From positions 3,100,001-3,164,000 of the forward strand of contig NZ_CP100454.1 of assembly GCF_024228315.1 (NCBI RefSeq): a DNA stretch of 64,000 nt, written 5' to 3'. Source of the DNA: Halomarina pelagica. Lineage in GTDB: Archaea; Halobacteriota; Halobacteria; Halobacteriales; Haloarculaceae. The position numbers and the translations under genes are program-made. The stretch's first letter is position 1; each line of letters starts with the position of its first letter. The notes under the pieces are model-generated. The model was not told the DNA's origin, searched no databases, and saw only the letters and a program-made list of their open reading frames with translations. Shown piece by piece: positions 1 through 8,617 of this stretch.

Positions 1-294
1 CTCGATCTCCCCGATGGCCGCTTCTAACCGTCCCACGTGGGTCCTGATGTTCGCGAGCGCCTCCGTGGGATCCTTCGCGCGGGCGTAGAGCCGATCCTGT
101 TTGTACGTGGTGACGTAGCCGTCGTCCTCGAGTCCACGGAGGACGTCGTAGATGCGCGGACCCGGAACGCCGCTCGCGGTGGCGAGGTCGCTCGCCGACG
201 CCGATCCCAGTTCGAGCAGCGTCACGTAGGCGTCGGCCTGGTACGGCGAGAGGCCGGCGCCCCGGAGTACGGTGATGAGTTCGGCGGTTTCCAT
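1..294 (-). CDS. TrmB-family transcriptional regulator, N-terminal part (cut by window edge)
   Basis: The visible 98 residues start METAELITVLRGAGLSPYQA and form the winged helix-turn-helix typical of TrmB regulators (LSPYQADAYVTLLELG, then SGVPGPRIYDVLRGLEDDGY as recognition helix and wing). A coiled linker begins near residue 85 (HVGRLEAAIGEIE) and the effector-binding part lies outside the window. TrmB proteins usually sense sugars or other metabolites and control transport or central carbon genes. The ATG at 294 is preceded by a small inverted repeat GCTCC-TAC-GGAGC (301-313) that may be its own operator. Ligand unknown. Confidence 0.85.
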   Translation of the reverse strand, partial: METAELITVLRGAGLSPYQADAYVTLLELGSASASDLATASGVPGPRIYDVLRGLEDDGYVTTYKQDRLYARAKDPTEALANIRTHVGRLEAAIGEIE

Positions 295-607
295 CTGCCT
301 GCTCCTACGGAGCGTAACGACAAAACCTCACGCGAGAGAGGAGACCCGACATCGCTGTTGGCTCTACGCGGCGGTAACCGCTGCCGCGATGAACCACCAG
401 TTGGTGCCGGCTGTGGGTTCCCGTGCTTTCTGTTCGCTCTTCGAGAGATCTCGACGGTGTTTCCAGGCCATTGCAGGAGAGGGTGGGGGAGCAGGGGAGA
501 TAAGAATTGCCAATTTTCTTAACAATTGCCGTTGTAGGACAACGCCCGTTGTTCCTCGCGGGATTGGGATCTGACTCGACACGAACCGCACCGCAGTGAC
601 GGGCCCG
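295..607. other. Gene-free stretch between TetR and TrmB genes
   Basis: No convincing coding frame. It holds the promoter side of the TrmB gene (TTTTG element near 319-327 on the minus strand), the 5-bp inverted repeat at 301-313, and an unusually AT-rich patch at 500-545. That patch contains two AATTGCC repeats and a perfect palindrome CGTTGT-AGG-ACAACG at 530-544. The patch lies downstream of the TetR gene and may serve as a transcription end or regulator site; this is inference. Confidence 0.4.
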
Positions 608-1243
608 CTACGAACCGGCGGCGGCGGTTCGTTCGGTTGTCAATCCCGCGGCGAGCGCGCTAACGAGCAGTTCCTGGACCCGGTCGTAATACCCCTCGTC
701 GTACTCCCGGTACTCGTCTCTGTGGAGTACCATCAGCCCGATCGTCCCGATCAACCCGAGGACCGTGACCGGGTCGTGGTCCGCGATCAGTCCGTCGCTC
801 CGTTCCTGAATCGATTCGACGTACGGGACGATTTCGGCCAGTCCCTCCCGCTGAATCTCTTCTAATCGCTCCGCCGAGACGTCGTCGCGAAATATCCGTC
901 TGTAGGTCTCATCGCCGATCATCTGCTGGACGAGCGGGTTGCTCTCGGCGAACTCCCTGTAGCACCGGCACAACCGTTCGAACTCCTCGCGCGGATCGTC
1001 GATGCCCGCCAGTTCGTCCCGAAGGCTCCGGGTGAAGGCGTCCGTCTCACGCTGGAGGATCTCGAGGTACAGGTCGGCCTTCGAGTCGAAAAAGAGGTAG
1101 AACGTGCTCTTCGCGATCCCGACCGGTTCGGTGATGTCCGCGACGTTCGTCTTCTTCGGCCCGAACGCGAGGATCTTCTCGCGGCCGACCTCGACGAGTT
1201 CCTCCCGGATGCGGTCGCGTTCGTCGTCGCTGAATCCGTGCAT
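608..1243 (-). CDS. TetR/AcrR-family transcriptional repressor
   Basis: A 211-residue protein with a TetR N-terminal HTH (KKTNVADITEPVGIAKSTFY, then LFFDSKADLYLEIL, residues about 30-65) followed by an all-helical ligand pocket. TetR proteins normally bind a small hydrophobic ligand and release DNA. It is divergent from an ABC export system starting 97 bp away, with a perfect palindrome between them, so it most likely represses that exporter and itself. A TTTATT element at about 1266-1271 (minus strand) puts the transcript start at or near the ATG, consistent with a leaderless mRNA. Confidence 0.9.
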   Translation of the reverse strand: MHGFSDDERDRIREELVEVGREKILAFGPKKTNVADITEPVGIAKSTFYLFFDSKADLYLEILQRETDAFTRSLRDELAGIDDPREEFERLCRCYREFAESNPLVQQMIGDETYRRIFRDDVSAERLEEIQREGLAEIVPYVESIQERSDGLIADHDPVTVLGLIGTIGLMVLHRDEYREYDEGYYDRVQELLVSALAAGLTTERTAAAGS

Positions 1244-1285
1244 AGGTCACGTTCGCTGTGAAACTCAATAAACGAGACGATCACT

Positions 1286-1303
1286 GTTCATGACCTCATG
1301 AAC
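1286..1303. promoter_or_regulatory. Perfect 18-bp palindrome, candidate TetR operator
   Basis: GTTCATGA-CC-TCATGAAC has 8-bp perfect arms and a 2-bp spacer. It sits in the TetR/ABC intergenic region directly upstream of the ATAAGA TATA-like element of the ABC operon. TetR dimers bind palindromes of this size, so occupancy would block both promoters. Confidence 0.7.
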
Positions 1304-1339
1304 ATAAGACGTATGTAGTCACAAAGTCAGAGTACGGGT

Positions 1340-2257
1340 ATGGCGGCCATCGAGGTGACAGACCTGACGAAGGACTACGGGAGCGTGCTCGGCGTCGATT
1401 CGCTCTCGTTCGCCGTCGAGGAGGGGGAGGTGTTCGGCTTCCTCGGCCCGAACGGGGCCGGAAAGACGACGACGATTCGAACGCTCCTCGGATTGCTCGC
1501 GCCGACGTCCGGAACCGCGAGAGTGCTCGGTGCGGACGTCCGCGACGAGGACGCGCTCATCGAGGCGAAGCGACGGATCGGGTACCTGCCGGCTCGCCTC
1601 GGGTTCGACGAGGAGGTGACCGGCGAACGGGTCCTCGACTATCACGCGGCGGTGAAGGGCGACAGCCGGCGGGACGAACTCCTCGAGGTGTTCACGCCGC
1701 CCGTCGAGCGGCCGATCCGGGAGTACTCGACCGGGAACAGGCGGATGCTCGGGATCGTCCAGGCGTTCATGCACGACCCCGACCTCGTCGTCATGGACGA
1801 ACCGACGTCCGGGCTCGATCCCCTCAAGCAGGAGGAGTTCAACGAGTTCATCGGGAGCGAACGCGAGCGCGGAACGACGATCTTCTTCTCCTCGCACGTG
1901 TTGAGCGAGGTTCGGCGCGTCTGCGACCGCGTCGGGATCCTCCGCGCCGGACGGCTCGTCGGACTCGAGGACGTCGAGACGCTGCTCGATCGGGGAGGAA
2001 AGCGCGTTCGCCTCCGTACCACCGACGGCGTGCGTTCCGAACTCACCGCCCTCGACGGCGCGTTCGACGTCGCGACCGTCGGCCCGGAGGTGCAGTTCAC
2101 CTACGCCGGCGACTACAACGCGTTGCTCCGCGAACTCGCGTCGCACGACGTGCTCGACGTCGAGATCAGCGAGCCGCCGCTCGAAGACGTGTTCATCCAC
2201 TACTACGGGACGGGTGGCGCGGAGGAGGCCGGCCGCGAGGTGACGCCCGATGCTTGA
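1340..2257 (+). CDS. ABC transporter ATP-binding protein (DrrA/CcmA-like exporter)
   Basis: A 305-residue ATPase: Walker A GPNGAGKTT at residues 36-44, Q-loop region, Walker B LVVMDEPTSGLD near 148-160, and H-loop in FFSSHVLSEV. The ABC signature is divergent (YSTGNRRMLGI instead of LSGGQ), as in bacitracin/DrrA-type exporters. The C-terminal 80 residues form the regulatory extension of the DrrA group, ending with the PLEDVFIHYY segment common in this family. The downstream permease start overlaps by 8 bp, indicating a two-gene operon. Substrate unknown; drug or lipid-like compound export is the usual role. Confidence 0.92.
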   Translation: MAAIEVTDLTKDYGSVLGVDSLSFAVEEGEVFGFLGPNGAGKTTTIRTLLGLLAPTSGTARVLGADVRDEDALIEAKRRIGYLPARLGFDEEVTGERVLDYHAAVKGDSRRDELLEVFTPPVERPIREYSTGNRRMLGIVQAFMHDPDLVVMDEPTSGLDPLKQEEFNEFIGSERERGTTIFFSSHVLSEVRRVCDRVGILRAGRLVGLEDVETLLDRGGKRVRLRTTDGVRSELTALDGAFDVATVGPEVQFTYAGDYNALLRELASHDVLDVEISEPPLEDVFIHYYGTGGAEEAGREVTPDA

Positions 2258-3035
2258 GACCGCCCGGTACGAGGCGGGCCGTCGCGTCCGCGGTACGGCG
2301 GTCTTGACGGCCGGTATCAGCGCCCTCTCTGCCTTCTTCGTGTGGTACTTCACGGAACTCGAGGGCGTGGAGATGGACGAGATGCTCGCGGAACTCCCGC
2401 CCGCGATGATCGAGGCGTTCGGTATCGAGACGCTCGCCACGATCGAGGGGTTCCTCGCGGCTGAACTCTACAATTTCGTCTGGCTCCTGGGGCTCGGACT
2501 GTACTTCGCCTACTCCGCGGGAGGGATCGTCGCGAGCGACATCGAGCGCGGCCGGATGGACCTGTTGCTCTCGTTTCCCGTCTCGCGATCGCGCTTGCTC
2601 GCGGAGAAGTTCGCCTCGCTGCTCGTTCCGGTCGTCGCGCTCAACGTCGTCGTCGGGACCGTCGTCTACCTGCTGACGCTCGCCATCGGGGAGTCGATCG
2701 ATCCGGTCGCCCTCGCGATGGTCCACCTCCTGTCGATTCCCTACTTCCTCGCGTGCGCCGGAATCGGCGTCGTCCTCTCGGTGCTCTTCGATCGCGCGGA
2801 CGTCGCGAAGCGGGTCGCCCTCGCGCTCGTGTTCGTCCTCTTCCTCGTCGAATCGGTCGTCGCGAGCGCGGGCGATCTCGAGTGGATCCGGTACGTCAGC
2901 CCGACGCACTACTACAGCCCGACGCCGATTCTCGTAGATGGGACGTACGAACCGGCCGATACGGGAGTCCTGCTCGCGGCGTTCCTCGCCCTCCTGTTCG
3001 TCGGCCAGCTCCTGTTCCGACGACGGGACATCTAG
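2250..3035 (+). CDS. ABC-2 type transporter permease
   Basis: A 261-residue integral membrane protein with about six hydrophobic segments (for example LTAGISALSAFFVWYF, FVWLLGLGLYFAYSAGGIVA, LLVPVVALNVVVGTVVYLL). It contains the ABC-2 motif ERGRMDLLLSFPVSRSRLL, typical of the cytoplasmic coupling region of these permeases. It overlaps the upstream ATPase gene and forms the membrane half of the same exporter. The TetR gene and operator upstream suggest ligand-induced expression. Confidence 0.9.
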   Translation: MLETARYEAGRRVRGTAVLTAGISALSAFFVWYFTELEGVEMDEMLAELPPAMIEAFGIETLATIEGFLAAELYNFVWLLGLGLYFAYSAGGIVASDIERGRMDLLLSFPVSRSRLLAEKFASLLVPVVALNVVVGTVVYLLTLAIGESIDPVALAMVHLLSIPYFLACAGIGVVLSVLFDRADVAKRVALALVFVLFLVESVVASAGDLEWIRYVSPTHYYSPTPILVDGTYEPADTGVLLAAFLALLFVGQLLFRRRDI

Positions 3036-3157
3036 CGGTCCCCACGACGACGCTTCTCGCGACCGTGGCGGCGTGGTGGATTCGTCCGCGAAACTGGACC
3101 TCCGTCGCACCGCGCTCTTCCGGCAGACGCCATGGCACCGATCCGTAGGCCTGCCCC

Positions 3158-3173
3158 CCGAATGAGCATTCGG
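3158..3173. promoter_or_regulatory. Perfect 16-bp palindrome upstream of Bat-like gene
   Basis: CCGAATG-AG-CATTCGG has 7-bp perfect arms and lies about 85 bp before the start of the Bat-like regulator. It could be an operator or an activator site; no TATA box is evident between it and the gene. The function is inferred only from symmetry and position. Confidence 0.35.
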
Positions 3174-3258
3174 TCGTTACTCCTCTTGATGGAGTTCGCG
3201 CGCTCGCCGAGAGACAACGACAGCGCTTTGGATTCCGCTTTCGGATCGGGTAGCTGGA

Positions 3259-3918
3259 ATGGCCACTATCGTCACGGGATCGCTTCCGGCGGAGGAGTTC
3301 GCGCTGCGCGAATCCCTCTCGAGACTTTCCGGCGCAGAGTTCGAGGTCGAGCAGATCGTAGAGAGCGGCGAGGAGGCCGTGATGCCGCTCCTCTGGGTGC
3401 GCGGCGCCGATCCCGAGGCGGTCAGCGAGGCGTTCGAAGCGGATCCGAGCGTCGCGGACCCGTCGCTCCTCGTGAACGTCGACGGCGATCAGTTCTACCG
3501 GATGGAGTGGACCGAGCGGGTGCAACTTGTGTTGCAGATGCTGACGGACTCGGAGGCGACGGTCACCGACGCCTACGGCGCGGGCGAGACCTGGTACCTG
3601 CGGGTGCTGTATCCGACTCGCGATTCGCTCTCCCGGACGATCGACTACTGTGAGGCCAACGGCCTGACGTTCGACGTCGACACGATCCGCGAACTGGAGG
3701 GCGAACCGGCCGGCCGGTACGGACTCACCGAGGCGCAGTACGAGGCGCTGACGGTGGCCGCCGAACGGGGGTTCTACGACGTTCCGCGCGACGTCACGCT
3801 GAAGGAACTCGGCGACGAACTCGGCATCTCGCATCAGGCGCTGTCCGAGCGGATACGGCGGGCGACGCTGGCGCTCGTCGAGGATACGCTCCTGATCGGG
3901 CCGGAGTCGGAGGAGTAG
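3259..3918 (+). CDS. Bacterio-opsin activator-like HTH regulator (Bat/HTH-10 family)
   Basis: A 219-residue protein. The C-terminal 60 residues carry the HTH-10 domain: GRYGLTEAQYEALTVAAERG, FYDVPRDVTLKELGDELGIS, HQALSERIRRATLALV. The N-terminal part resembles the small sensor domain found in short haloarchaeal Bat homologues. A paralogue with the same architecture lies at 12424-13074, and the two align along their whole length (GTL/GRYGLT core, phase-shifted N-termini). It probably controls a local or metabolic regulon; the signal is unknown. Confidence 0.88.
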   Translation: MATIVTGSLPAEEFALRESLSRLSGAEFEVEQIVESGEEAVMPLLWVRGADPEAVSEAFEADPSVADPSLLVNVDGDQFYRMEWTERVQLVLQMLTDSEATVTDAYGAGETWYLRVLYPTRDSLSRTIDYCEANGLTFDVDTIRELEGEPAGRYGLTEAQYEALTVAAERGFYDVPRDVTLKELGDELGISHQALSERIRRATLALVEDTLLIGPESEE

Positions 3919-4104
3919 GCGGGCAAACGGGGCGGCGTGTCCGATCAGGCGCGCGTCGAGCGGGACGCGGCTCGATCAGTCCGGCCCGCGGCGATCGATG
4001 GTATCGATCGTATCGGTCGATGGCGAGTGCCCGCCGGGATCGACGGGGAGGCCGGCCGTTGCAGGCACGGTTCTTACTTCCCGATCGGTCCTGCGGGTAG
4101 TACG

Positions 4105-4305
4105 ATGGATCCGTCCCCGTCGGACCTGAAGGAACGCATCGAAGCCCAGCGAGGGGAGATCGACCGACTCCAGCGGAAAGTCGACGTGCTCGCGTCGGCG
4201 CTCGACGTCGCGTTCGGCGGTACGTGCTACGACTGCGACGGGATGGTCGTCCGGAAGGACAACACCCTCGTGTGTACGGCCTGTCGCGCTATCCAGTCCG
4301 CGTGA
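4105..4305 (+). CDS. Small zinc-ribbon protein
   Basis: The 66-residue product starts MDPSPSDLKERIEAQRGEID: a short coiled-coil (residues 6-35) followed by a Cys4 zinc ribbon, CYDCDG and CTAC, in the C-terminal third. I chose the ATG at 4105 because the coiled-coil begins there and a TTCTTAC element lies about 30 bp upstream. Such small zinc proteins are abundant in haloarchaea; the partner is unknown. Confidence 0.75.
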   Translation: MDPSPSDLKERIEAQRGEIDRLQRKVDVLASALDVAFGGTCYDCDGMVVRKDNTLVCTACRAIQSA

Positions 4306-4443
4306 CCCACGTTCGTCGACGGCACCGCCACCGCGCTGTGGTTCTCTCCCGCGCGTCCGGGCGGACGCGCGAGGCGGGCATCGACGTTCCCACAGGAATA
4401 ATCATGGTGAACTCTTTAGCGGACGGCCGTCGTACTCGTGACG

Positions 4444-4800
4444 ATGTTCGTACACGTATACCAGTACCAGCACGAACAGGTGCAGGACGGGCGCCGGACG
4501 GCCGGCGAGTCCCAGACCGAGGACTCGGTAAACAAGGACGCCGAGGAGTACTTCGGCGAGAGCATGGCGGATCTCGACGTCGAGACGTGGGAGACCGTCG
4601 AGTACGAGGGCGATCCGATCCAGCGGCGGGCCCTCACCCTCGACGACGTGGTCGCGGTCTCGGTCCCGAGGGAACCGGCCGACGACGACGATCCCGACCT
4701 GCCCGGCCGGACGCTCCAGGTCCGCACGGGCGGCGGCGAGACGTTCATCCCGCAGGCCGAGATCGTCGAGGTGCAGGACACGACCCTCGAGGAAACCTGA
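4444..4800 (+). CDS. Conserved hypothetical acidic protein
   Basis: A 118-residue acidic protein beginning MFVHVYQYQHEQVQDGRRTA. No family recognised. A CTCTTTAGC element about 30 bp upstream suggests a leaderless start at this ATG rather than the GTG six bases earlier. Residues 60-118 look like a small beta-rich domain (LTLDDVVAVSVPR, TLQVRTGGGETFIPQAEIVE). Confidence 0.65.
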   Translation: MFVHVYQYQHEQVQDGRRTAGESQTEDSVNKDAEEYFGESMADLDVETWETVEYEGDPIQRRALTLDDVVAVSVPREPADDDDPDLPGRTLQVRTGGGETFIPQAEIVEVQDTTLEET

Positions 4801-5030
4801 ACGCGAGCCACCGCGGCCGACGGGGCGAACGGCGGGTCGTCCCCACTCGGGGTCGACGTCTCGCCTGGGCCCCCTCCGGATCACCGGGGACCGGCCCGCC
4901 GGCGTGCGAAGACGTGTAACTGTGCCGACCGATGGGGTCGGAACCGCTACCCGACGAACCTGTAGTATCGAGCGAAGTTCGTCATCGAGAATGGAGAATC
5001 TTATAGTAGTAACCGGGTAACGTTGATCCA

Positions 5031-6029
5031 ATGAATTACAGAAGTGTCGCCGAGTTTAACGAAGATATACGTCAATTCGCTCGAGAATTACACGATGGTA
5101 TTGATTTAGTGGTCGGAATACCGCGGAGTGGACTATTAGCTGCGAACTTACTTTGCCTGAATTTAAACGTCCCGATGACCGACGTCGACGGGTTGTGCGA
5201 GGGGCGGATACTGAAGACAGGGTACCGACACGACGGTGGGTCGGGTACGTTCTCCGACGTGGATACGGTACTCGTCGTCGACGACTCCGTCAGTTCGGGG
5301 AGACAGATGACGGAGACGAGGAGCCGACTCGAGGAGTTCGACTTCCCGTTTCGGATCGAGTACGGGGCGATCTACATCTCCTCGAAGGGCTATCAGTACG
5401 TGGACCACTGGGGTGAGGTGGTCGGCAAGCCGCGGGTGTTCGAGTGGAACCTGCTGCACCACCCGATGTTGAAGAACGCGTGCGTCGACATCGACGGCGT
5501 GCTGTGCCGCGATCCGACTCCCGAGGAGAACGACGACGGCGCGAACTACCGCGAGTTCCTCACCGGCGTCGACCCCTACGTCGTTCCGACCGAGCGGATC
5601 GGTTGGCTCGTCACCTGTCGGCTGGAGAAGTACCGCGAGCAGACCGAGGCGTGGCTGGCGGAGCACGGCGTCGAGTACGACGAACTGGTGATGATGGACC
5701 TGCCGAGCAAGGAGGCGCGCCGGGCCGAGGGTAACCACGCGGAGTACAAGGCGGAGGTGTACCGGTCGACCGGCGCGACCTTCTTCATCGAGAGTTCGCA
5801 CCGACAGGCCGTCGAGATCGCGGATCGGGCGAGGAAACCGGTCTACTGCTACGAGGCGAACCGGATGATCCACCCCGGTACCGTCGCCAGGACGTACGAC
5901 AAGAGCAACGAGTACCTCGCGCGCTTCCTCAGCAATCCGATTTCGTTCTCGCTGGCAGCCAGCAGATACGTGATCGCCAAGGGGACCCACACGATGAACC
6001 TCCTCTCGTATAAGTACCGCGACGACTGA
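5031..6029 (+). CDS. Phosphoribosyltransferase-HAD phosphatase fusion protein
   Basis: A 332-residue two-domain enzyme. Residues 1-140 form a type-I phosphoribosyltransferase: substrate loop GIPRSGLLAANLL and PRPP-binding motif VDTVLVVDDSVSSGRQ. Residues 148-290 form a HAD-like domain: CVDIDGVLCRDP motif I and a late PSKEARR lysine region. The fusion suggests linked transfer and dephosphorylation of a phosphoribosyl or nucleotide-sugar product; related fusions occur in surface polysaccharide clusters, but no such cluster is adjacent. A TATA element CTTATAG lies near 4993-4999. The first 140 bp are strikingly AT-rich (AAT, GAA, ATA, TTA codons) compared with the rest of the gene. Confidence 0.8.
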   Translation: MNYRSVAEFNEDIRQFARELHDGIDLVVGIPRSGLLAANLLCLNLNVPMTDVDGLCEGRILKTGYRHDGGSGTFSDVDTVLVVDDSVSSGRQMTETRSRLEEFDFPFRIEYGAIYISSKGYQYVDHWGEVVGKPRVFEWNLLHHPMLKNACVDIDGVLCRDPTPEENDDGANYREFLTGVDPYVVPTERIGWLVTCRLEKYREQTEAWLAEHGVEYDELVMMDLPSKEARRAEGNHAEYKAEVYRSTGATFFIESSHRQAVEIADRARKPVYCYEANRMIHPGTVARTYDKSNEYLARFLSNPISFSLAASRYVIAKGTHTMNLLSYKYRDD

Positions 6030-6395
6030 CCGGCGACCTCACGCTATCCGGCGGCCTCACACTATCACGCGCCGGAGAATGTCACCGAATAGTGACTTCC
6101 AGAAAGCATTTACCGGGACGGGCAGAATCGAAAACCGTCGGCGCGTGAACGATGTGCCCACATGCCATGCTCGGGGCACTCGTTCGCGTCCACGATGCCC
6201 CCGCACGGTTCCCGCGAGGCATCGCGTGGCGGCACTCCGTACCCGGGACGATCCCGGTCATTGACTCACCCCTGGATCGCGCCGCCGTCGGATCGCCGCC
6301 GCCGACGCACGCTCCTCCACTCCTGCTTCGGCGCGACGTTCGAGACGTGACTGTACGGAAGACTTACAACACGTACGGAGAATGAGTCTACCGCG
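6030..6395. other. Gene-free stretch before spo0M-like gene
   Basis: No supportable coding frame. It contains an imperfect direct repeat (CCTCACGCTATC and CCTCACACTATC, within 6037-6070), a small inverted repeat GTCAC-CGAATA-GTGAC near 6080-6095, and a CCCGGGACGATCCCGG dyad near 6240-6257. The likely promoter of the next gene is the GACTTACAAC element about 30 bp before its ATG. Confidence 0.4.
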
Positions 6396-7130
6396 ATGAA
6401 GCGAATCCTCTCGAGCATCGGTATCGGTGCCGCGACGGTCGATACGGTCCTGCCCTCCGCGACGTTGACCGCCGGCGAACCCGTCGAGGCGCGGGTCGAC
6501 GTGCGCGGCGGTTCCACCGAGCAGGAGGTCGACAGCATCTACTTCGCCCTGCTCACCCGCTACGCCACCGACGAGGGCTACTCGACCGGCCTCGTCCACA
6601 AGTTCACACTCGCCGAGTCGTTCGCGATCGCCCCCGACGAGGAGCGGTCGTTCGACGTGACGATCGACGTTCCCCCCGAGACGCCGGTGACGCTCGGCCG
6701 GACGGACGTGTGGGTCGAGACGGGACTCGACATCAAGCTCGCCGTCGACCCGGACGACACGGATCCCGTCGAGGTACACCCCGGCCCGCGCATGCGGACG
6801 CTGTTCGACGCCGTCGAGGACCTCGGGTTCACGCTCCGCACCGCCGAGTGCCGTGCCGCACCGGGCGGTCTCTTCGGCGGTCGCCGGTTCGTCCAGGAGT
6901 TCGAGTTCCGCCCGACCTCCGGTCCGTTCGCCGGAACGCTCGACGAACTCGAAGTGGTCTGTCTGCCGAGCGCCGACGCGCTCGAGGTGCGCCTGGAGAT
7001 CGACCGCCGCGGCGGCCTGTTGAGCGAGATGATGGACGTAGACGAGCGCATGGCGAGCCTGACTGTCGGCGACGAGTCGGTCTCCGACGTCCGGTCGCGC
7101 CTCGAATCGATCGTGGCGAACCACGCGTGA
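6396..7130 (+). CDS. Spo0M-like sporulation-control family protein (arrestin-like fold)
   Basis: The 244-residue protein begins MKRILSSIGIGAATVDTVLP, the characteristic start of the Spo0M family, followed by the beta-sandwich core (AGEPVEARVDVRGGSTEQEV, then the RSFDVTIDVPPETPVTLGRT segment). In Bacillus, Spo0M affects sporulation and cytoskeletal control; haloarchaea do not sporulate and the archaeal role is unknown. It is expected to be cytoplasmic since no signal peptide is visible. Confidence 0.85.
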   Translation: MKRILSSIGIGAATVDTVLPSATLTAGEPVEARVDVRGGSTEQEVDSIYFALLTRYATDEGYSTGLVHKFTLAESFAIAPDEERSFDVTIDVPPETPVTLGRTDVWVETGLDIKLAVDPDDTDPVEVHPGPRMRTLFDAVEDLGFTLRTAECRAAPGGLFGGRRFVQEFEFRPTSGPFAGTLDELEVVCLPSADALEVRLEIDRRGGLLSEMMDVDERMASLTVGDESVSDVRSRLESIVANHA

Positions 7131-7132
7131 GC

Positions 7133-7159
7133 GCGGAACGGGCGGAACGGGCGGAACGG
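7133..7159. repeat. Three 9-bp tandem repeats (GCGGAACGG)
   Basis: Three perfect head-to-tail copies of GCGGAACGG just after the stop codon of the spo0M-like gene. This is probably simple slippage; no function is apparent. Confidence 0.8.
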
Positions 7160-7268
7160 ACGAGCGCGGGGCGGTAGTCGGTCGCGCACTCCGTCCGCTT
7201 TCCCCTTCGCCTTCCACTTTCACCGCGCTCTGAACAGCTACAAGCCCCCGGAGGACGCAGGGGCGTAC

Positions 7269-8564
7269 ATGAGCGGTGCGGGGCTTCCGGGAGCGCCGAC
7301 CGGGGACGAGAAGCGGGTCGTCCTGCACGTGGACGTCGACTGCTTCTACGCGGCCTGCGAGCGACGGCGCGACCCCGCCCTCCGGGGGAAACCCGTCGTC
7401 GTCGGGATGGGCTACGAGGCGGGCGCGGCCCACGGCGCGGTCGCCACCGCCAGCTACGAGGCGCGCGAGCACGGCGTCGAGAGCGCACAGCCGATCTCGC
7501 AGGCGCTCGAGGCGCTCCCCCGCGCGGCGACCGCGCCCGCCGACCACGACGGACCCGTCGGTCACTACCGCCCGGTCGACATGGCCTACTACCGGGAGGT
7601 GAGCGACGAGATCCGCGCTATCCTCCACGGGATCGCCGACGTGGTTCGCGAGGTGAGCATCGACGAGGCGTACCTCGACGTGACCGACCGCGTCGGGTGG
7701 CACAGCGTCGAGATCCTCGCGCGGAGCCTGAAGCGGCGCATCGACGAGGAGGTGGGCGTCACGGCGAGCGTCGGCGTCGGCCCCAACATGAGCGTCGCGA
7801 AGGTCGCCTCGGATCACGACAAGCCCGACGGACTCGTCGTGGTCCCGCCCGGCGAGGTGCGCGAGTTCCTCGCGCCGCTCCCGATCGACGAACTCCACGG
7901 CGTCGGCCCCGTCACCGCCCGCGAACTGCGCGCCGCGGGAATCGAGACGGCCGGCGACCTCGCGAGCGCCGATCGCGGGGCGCTCGTCTCGCGCTTCGGC
8001 GCGCGGGGCGGGACGATCCACGACCACGCGCGCGGACGGGACTCCCGGCCCGTCGAACCCGTCGGGAAGCCCAAGAGCCTGTCCAGCGAGTCTGCGTTCA
8101 CCGAGGCGACCGACGCCTTCGACGCGGTGTGCGAGCGCCTGCTGCGACTCGCGGAGGAGGTCACGGAGCGCGCGGCGGCCCGCGACGCCCTCTACAAGAC
8201 CATCGGCATCAAGGTGGTCCGGCCGCCGTTCGACGTGAACACGCGCGAGCGGTCGCTCTCCGGACCGGTCGCCGACCCCGACCTCGTCGAGTCGGTCGTG
8301 CTCGATCTCGCAGAGGAGTTCGAGGGCGAGACGGTGCGAAAGCTCGGGGTGCGCGTCTCGAACCTCACCTTCGGCGAGAGGACGCAGGCCCCCCTCGACG
8401 CGTGGGAGGGCGACGGATCGGCGGGCGCGGGCGTCGATGCCGACGACGGACCGATCGATGGGGATGACGGATCCGGACAGTCGACGCGCGACGACGAGCG
8501 ATTCGGCCGCGATCGGGCGACGAGGGTCCCACGGGGACAGACCAGCATCGTCGACTTCACCTGA
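7269..8564 (+). CDS. dinB: DNA polymerase IV (Y-family translesion polymerase)
   Basis: A 431-residue polymerase performing lesion bypass. Catalytic carboxylates are in LHVDVDCFYAACERR (residues about 20-33) and SIDEAYLDVTDR (about 128-139); the palm/fingers, an HhH thumb (LPIDELHGVGPVTARELRAAG) and the little finger domain follow in family order. The last residues GQTSIVDFT fit a PCNA-interacting peptide (Q-x-x-I-x-x-F), preceded by a variable acidic linker from residue about 380. It stands alone, with no damage-response operator recognised. Confidence 0.95.
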   Translation: MSGAGLPGAPTGDEKRVVLHVDVDCFYAACERRRDPALRGKPVVVGMGYEAGAAHGAVATASYEAREHGVESAQPISQALEALPRAATAPADHDGPVGHYRPVDMAYYREVSDEIRAILHGIADVVREVSIDEAYLDVTDRVGWHSVEILARSLKRRIDEEVGVTASVGVGPNMSVAKVASDHDKPDGLVVVPPGEVREFLAPLPIDELHGVGPVTARELRAAGIETAGDLASADRGALVSRFGARGGTIHDHARGRDSRPVEPVGKPKSLSSESAFTEATDAFDAVCERLLRLAEEVTERAAARDALYKTIGIKVVRPPFDVNTRERSLSGPVADPDLVESVVLDLAEEFEGETVRKLGVRVSNLTFGERTQAPLDAWEGDGSAGAGVDADDGPIDGDDGSGQSTRDDERFGRDRATRVPRGQTSIVDFT

Positions 8565-8617
8565 ACGCTACGTTCACGTTCGCCAAGGTTTTTGTTCGGT
8601 CGTCGTGGAGGGCACCC

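Noticed and set aside
3937-4104. N-terminal extension of the zinc-ribbon protein at 4105
   Set aside because: The extra residues are Arg-rich and do not resemble coding sequence of neighbours; a promoter element lies inside this segment.
6150-6385. Small plus-strand open frames before spo0M
   Set aside because: Basic, Pro/Arg-rich products without promoter spacing or haloarchaeal acidity.
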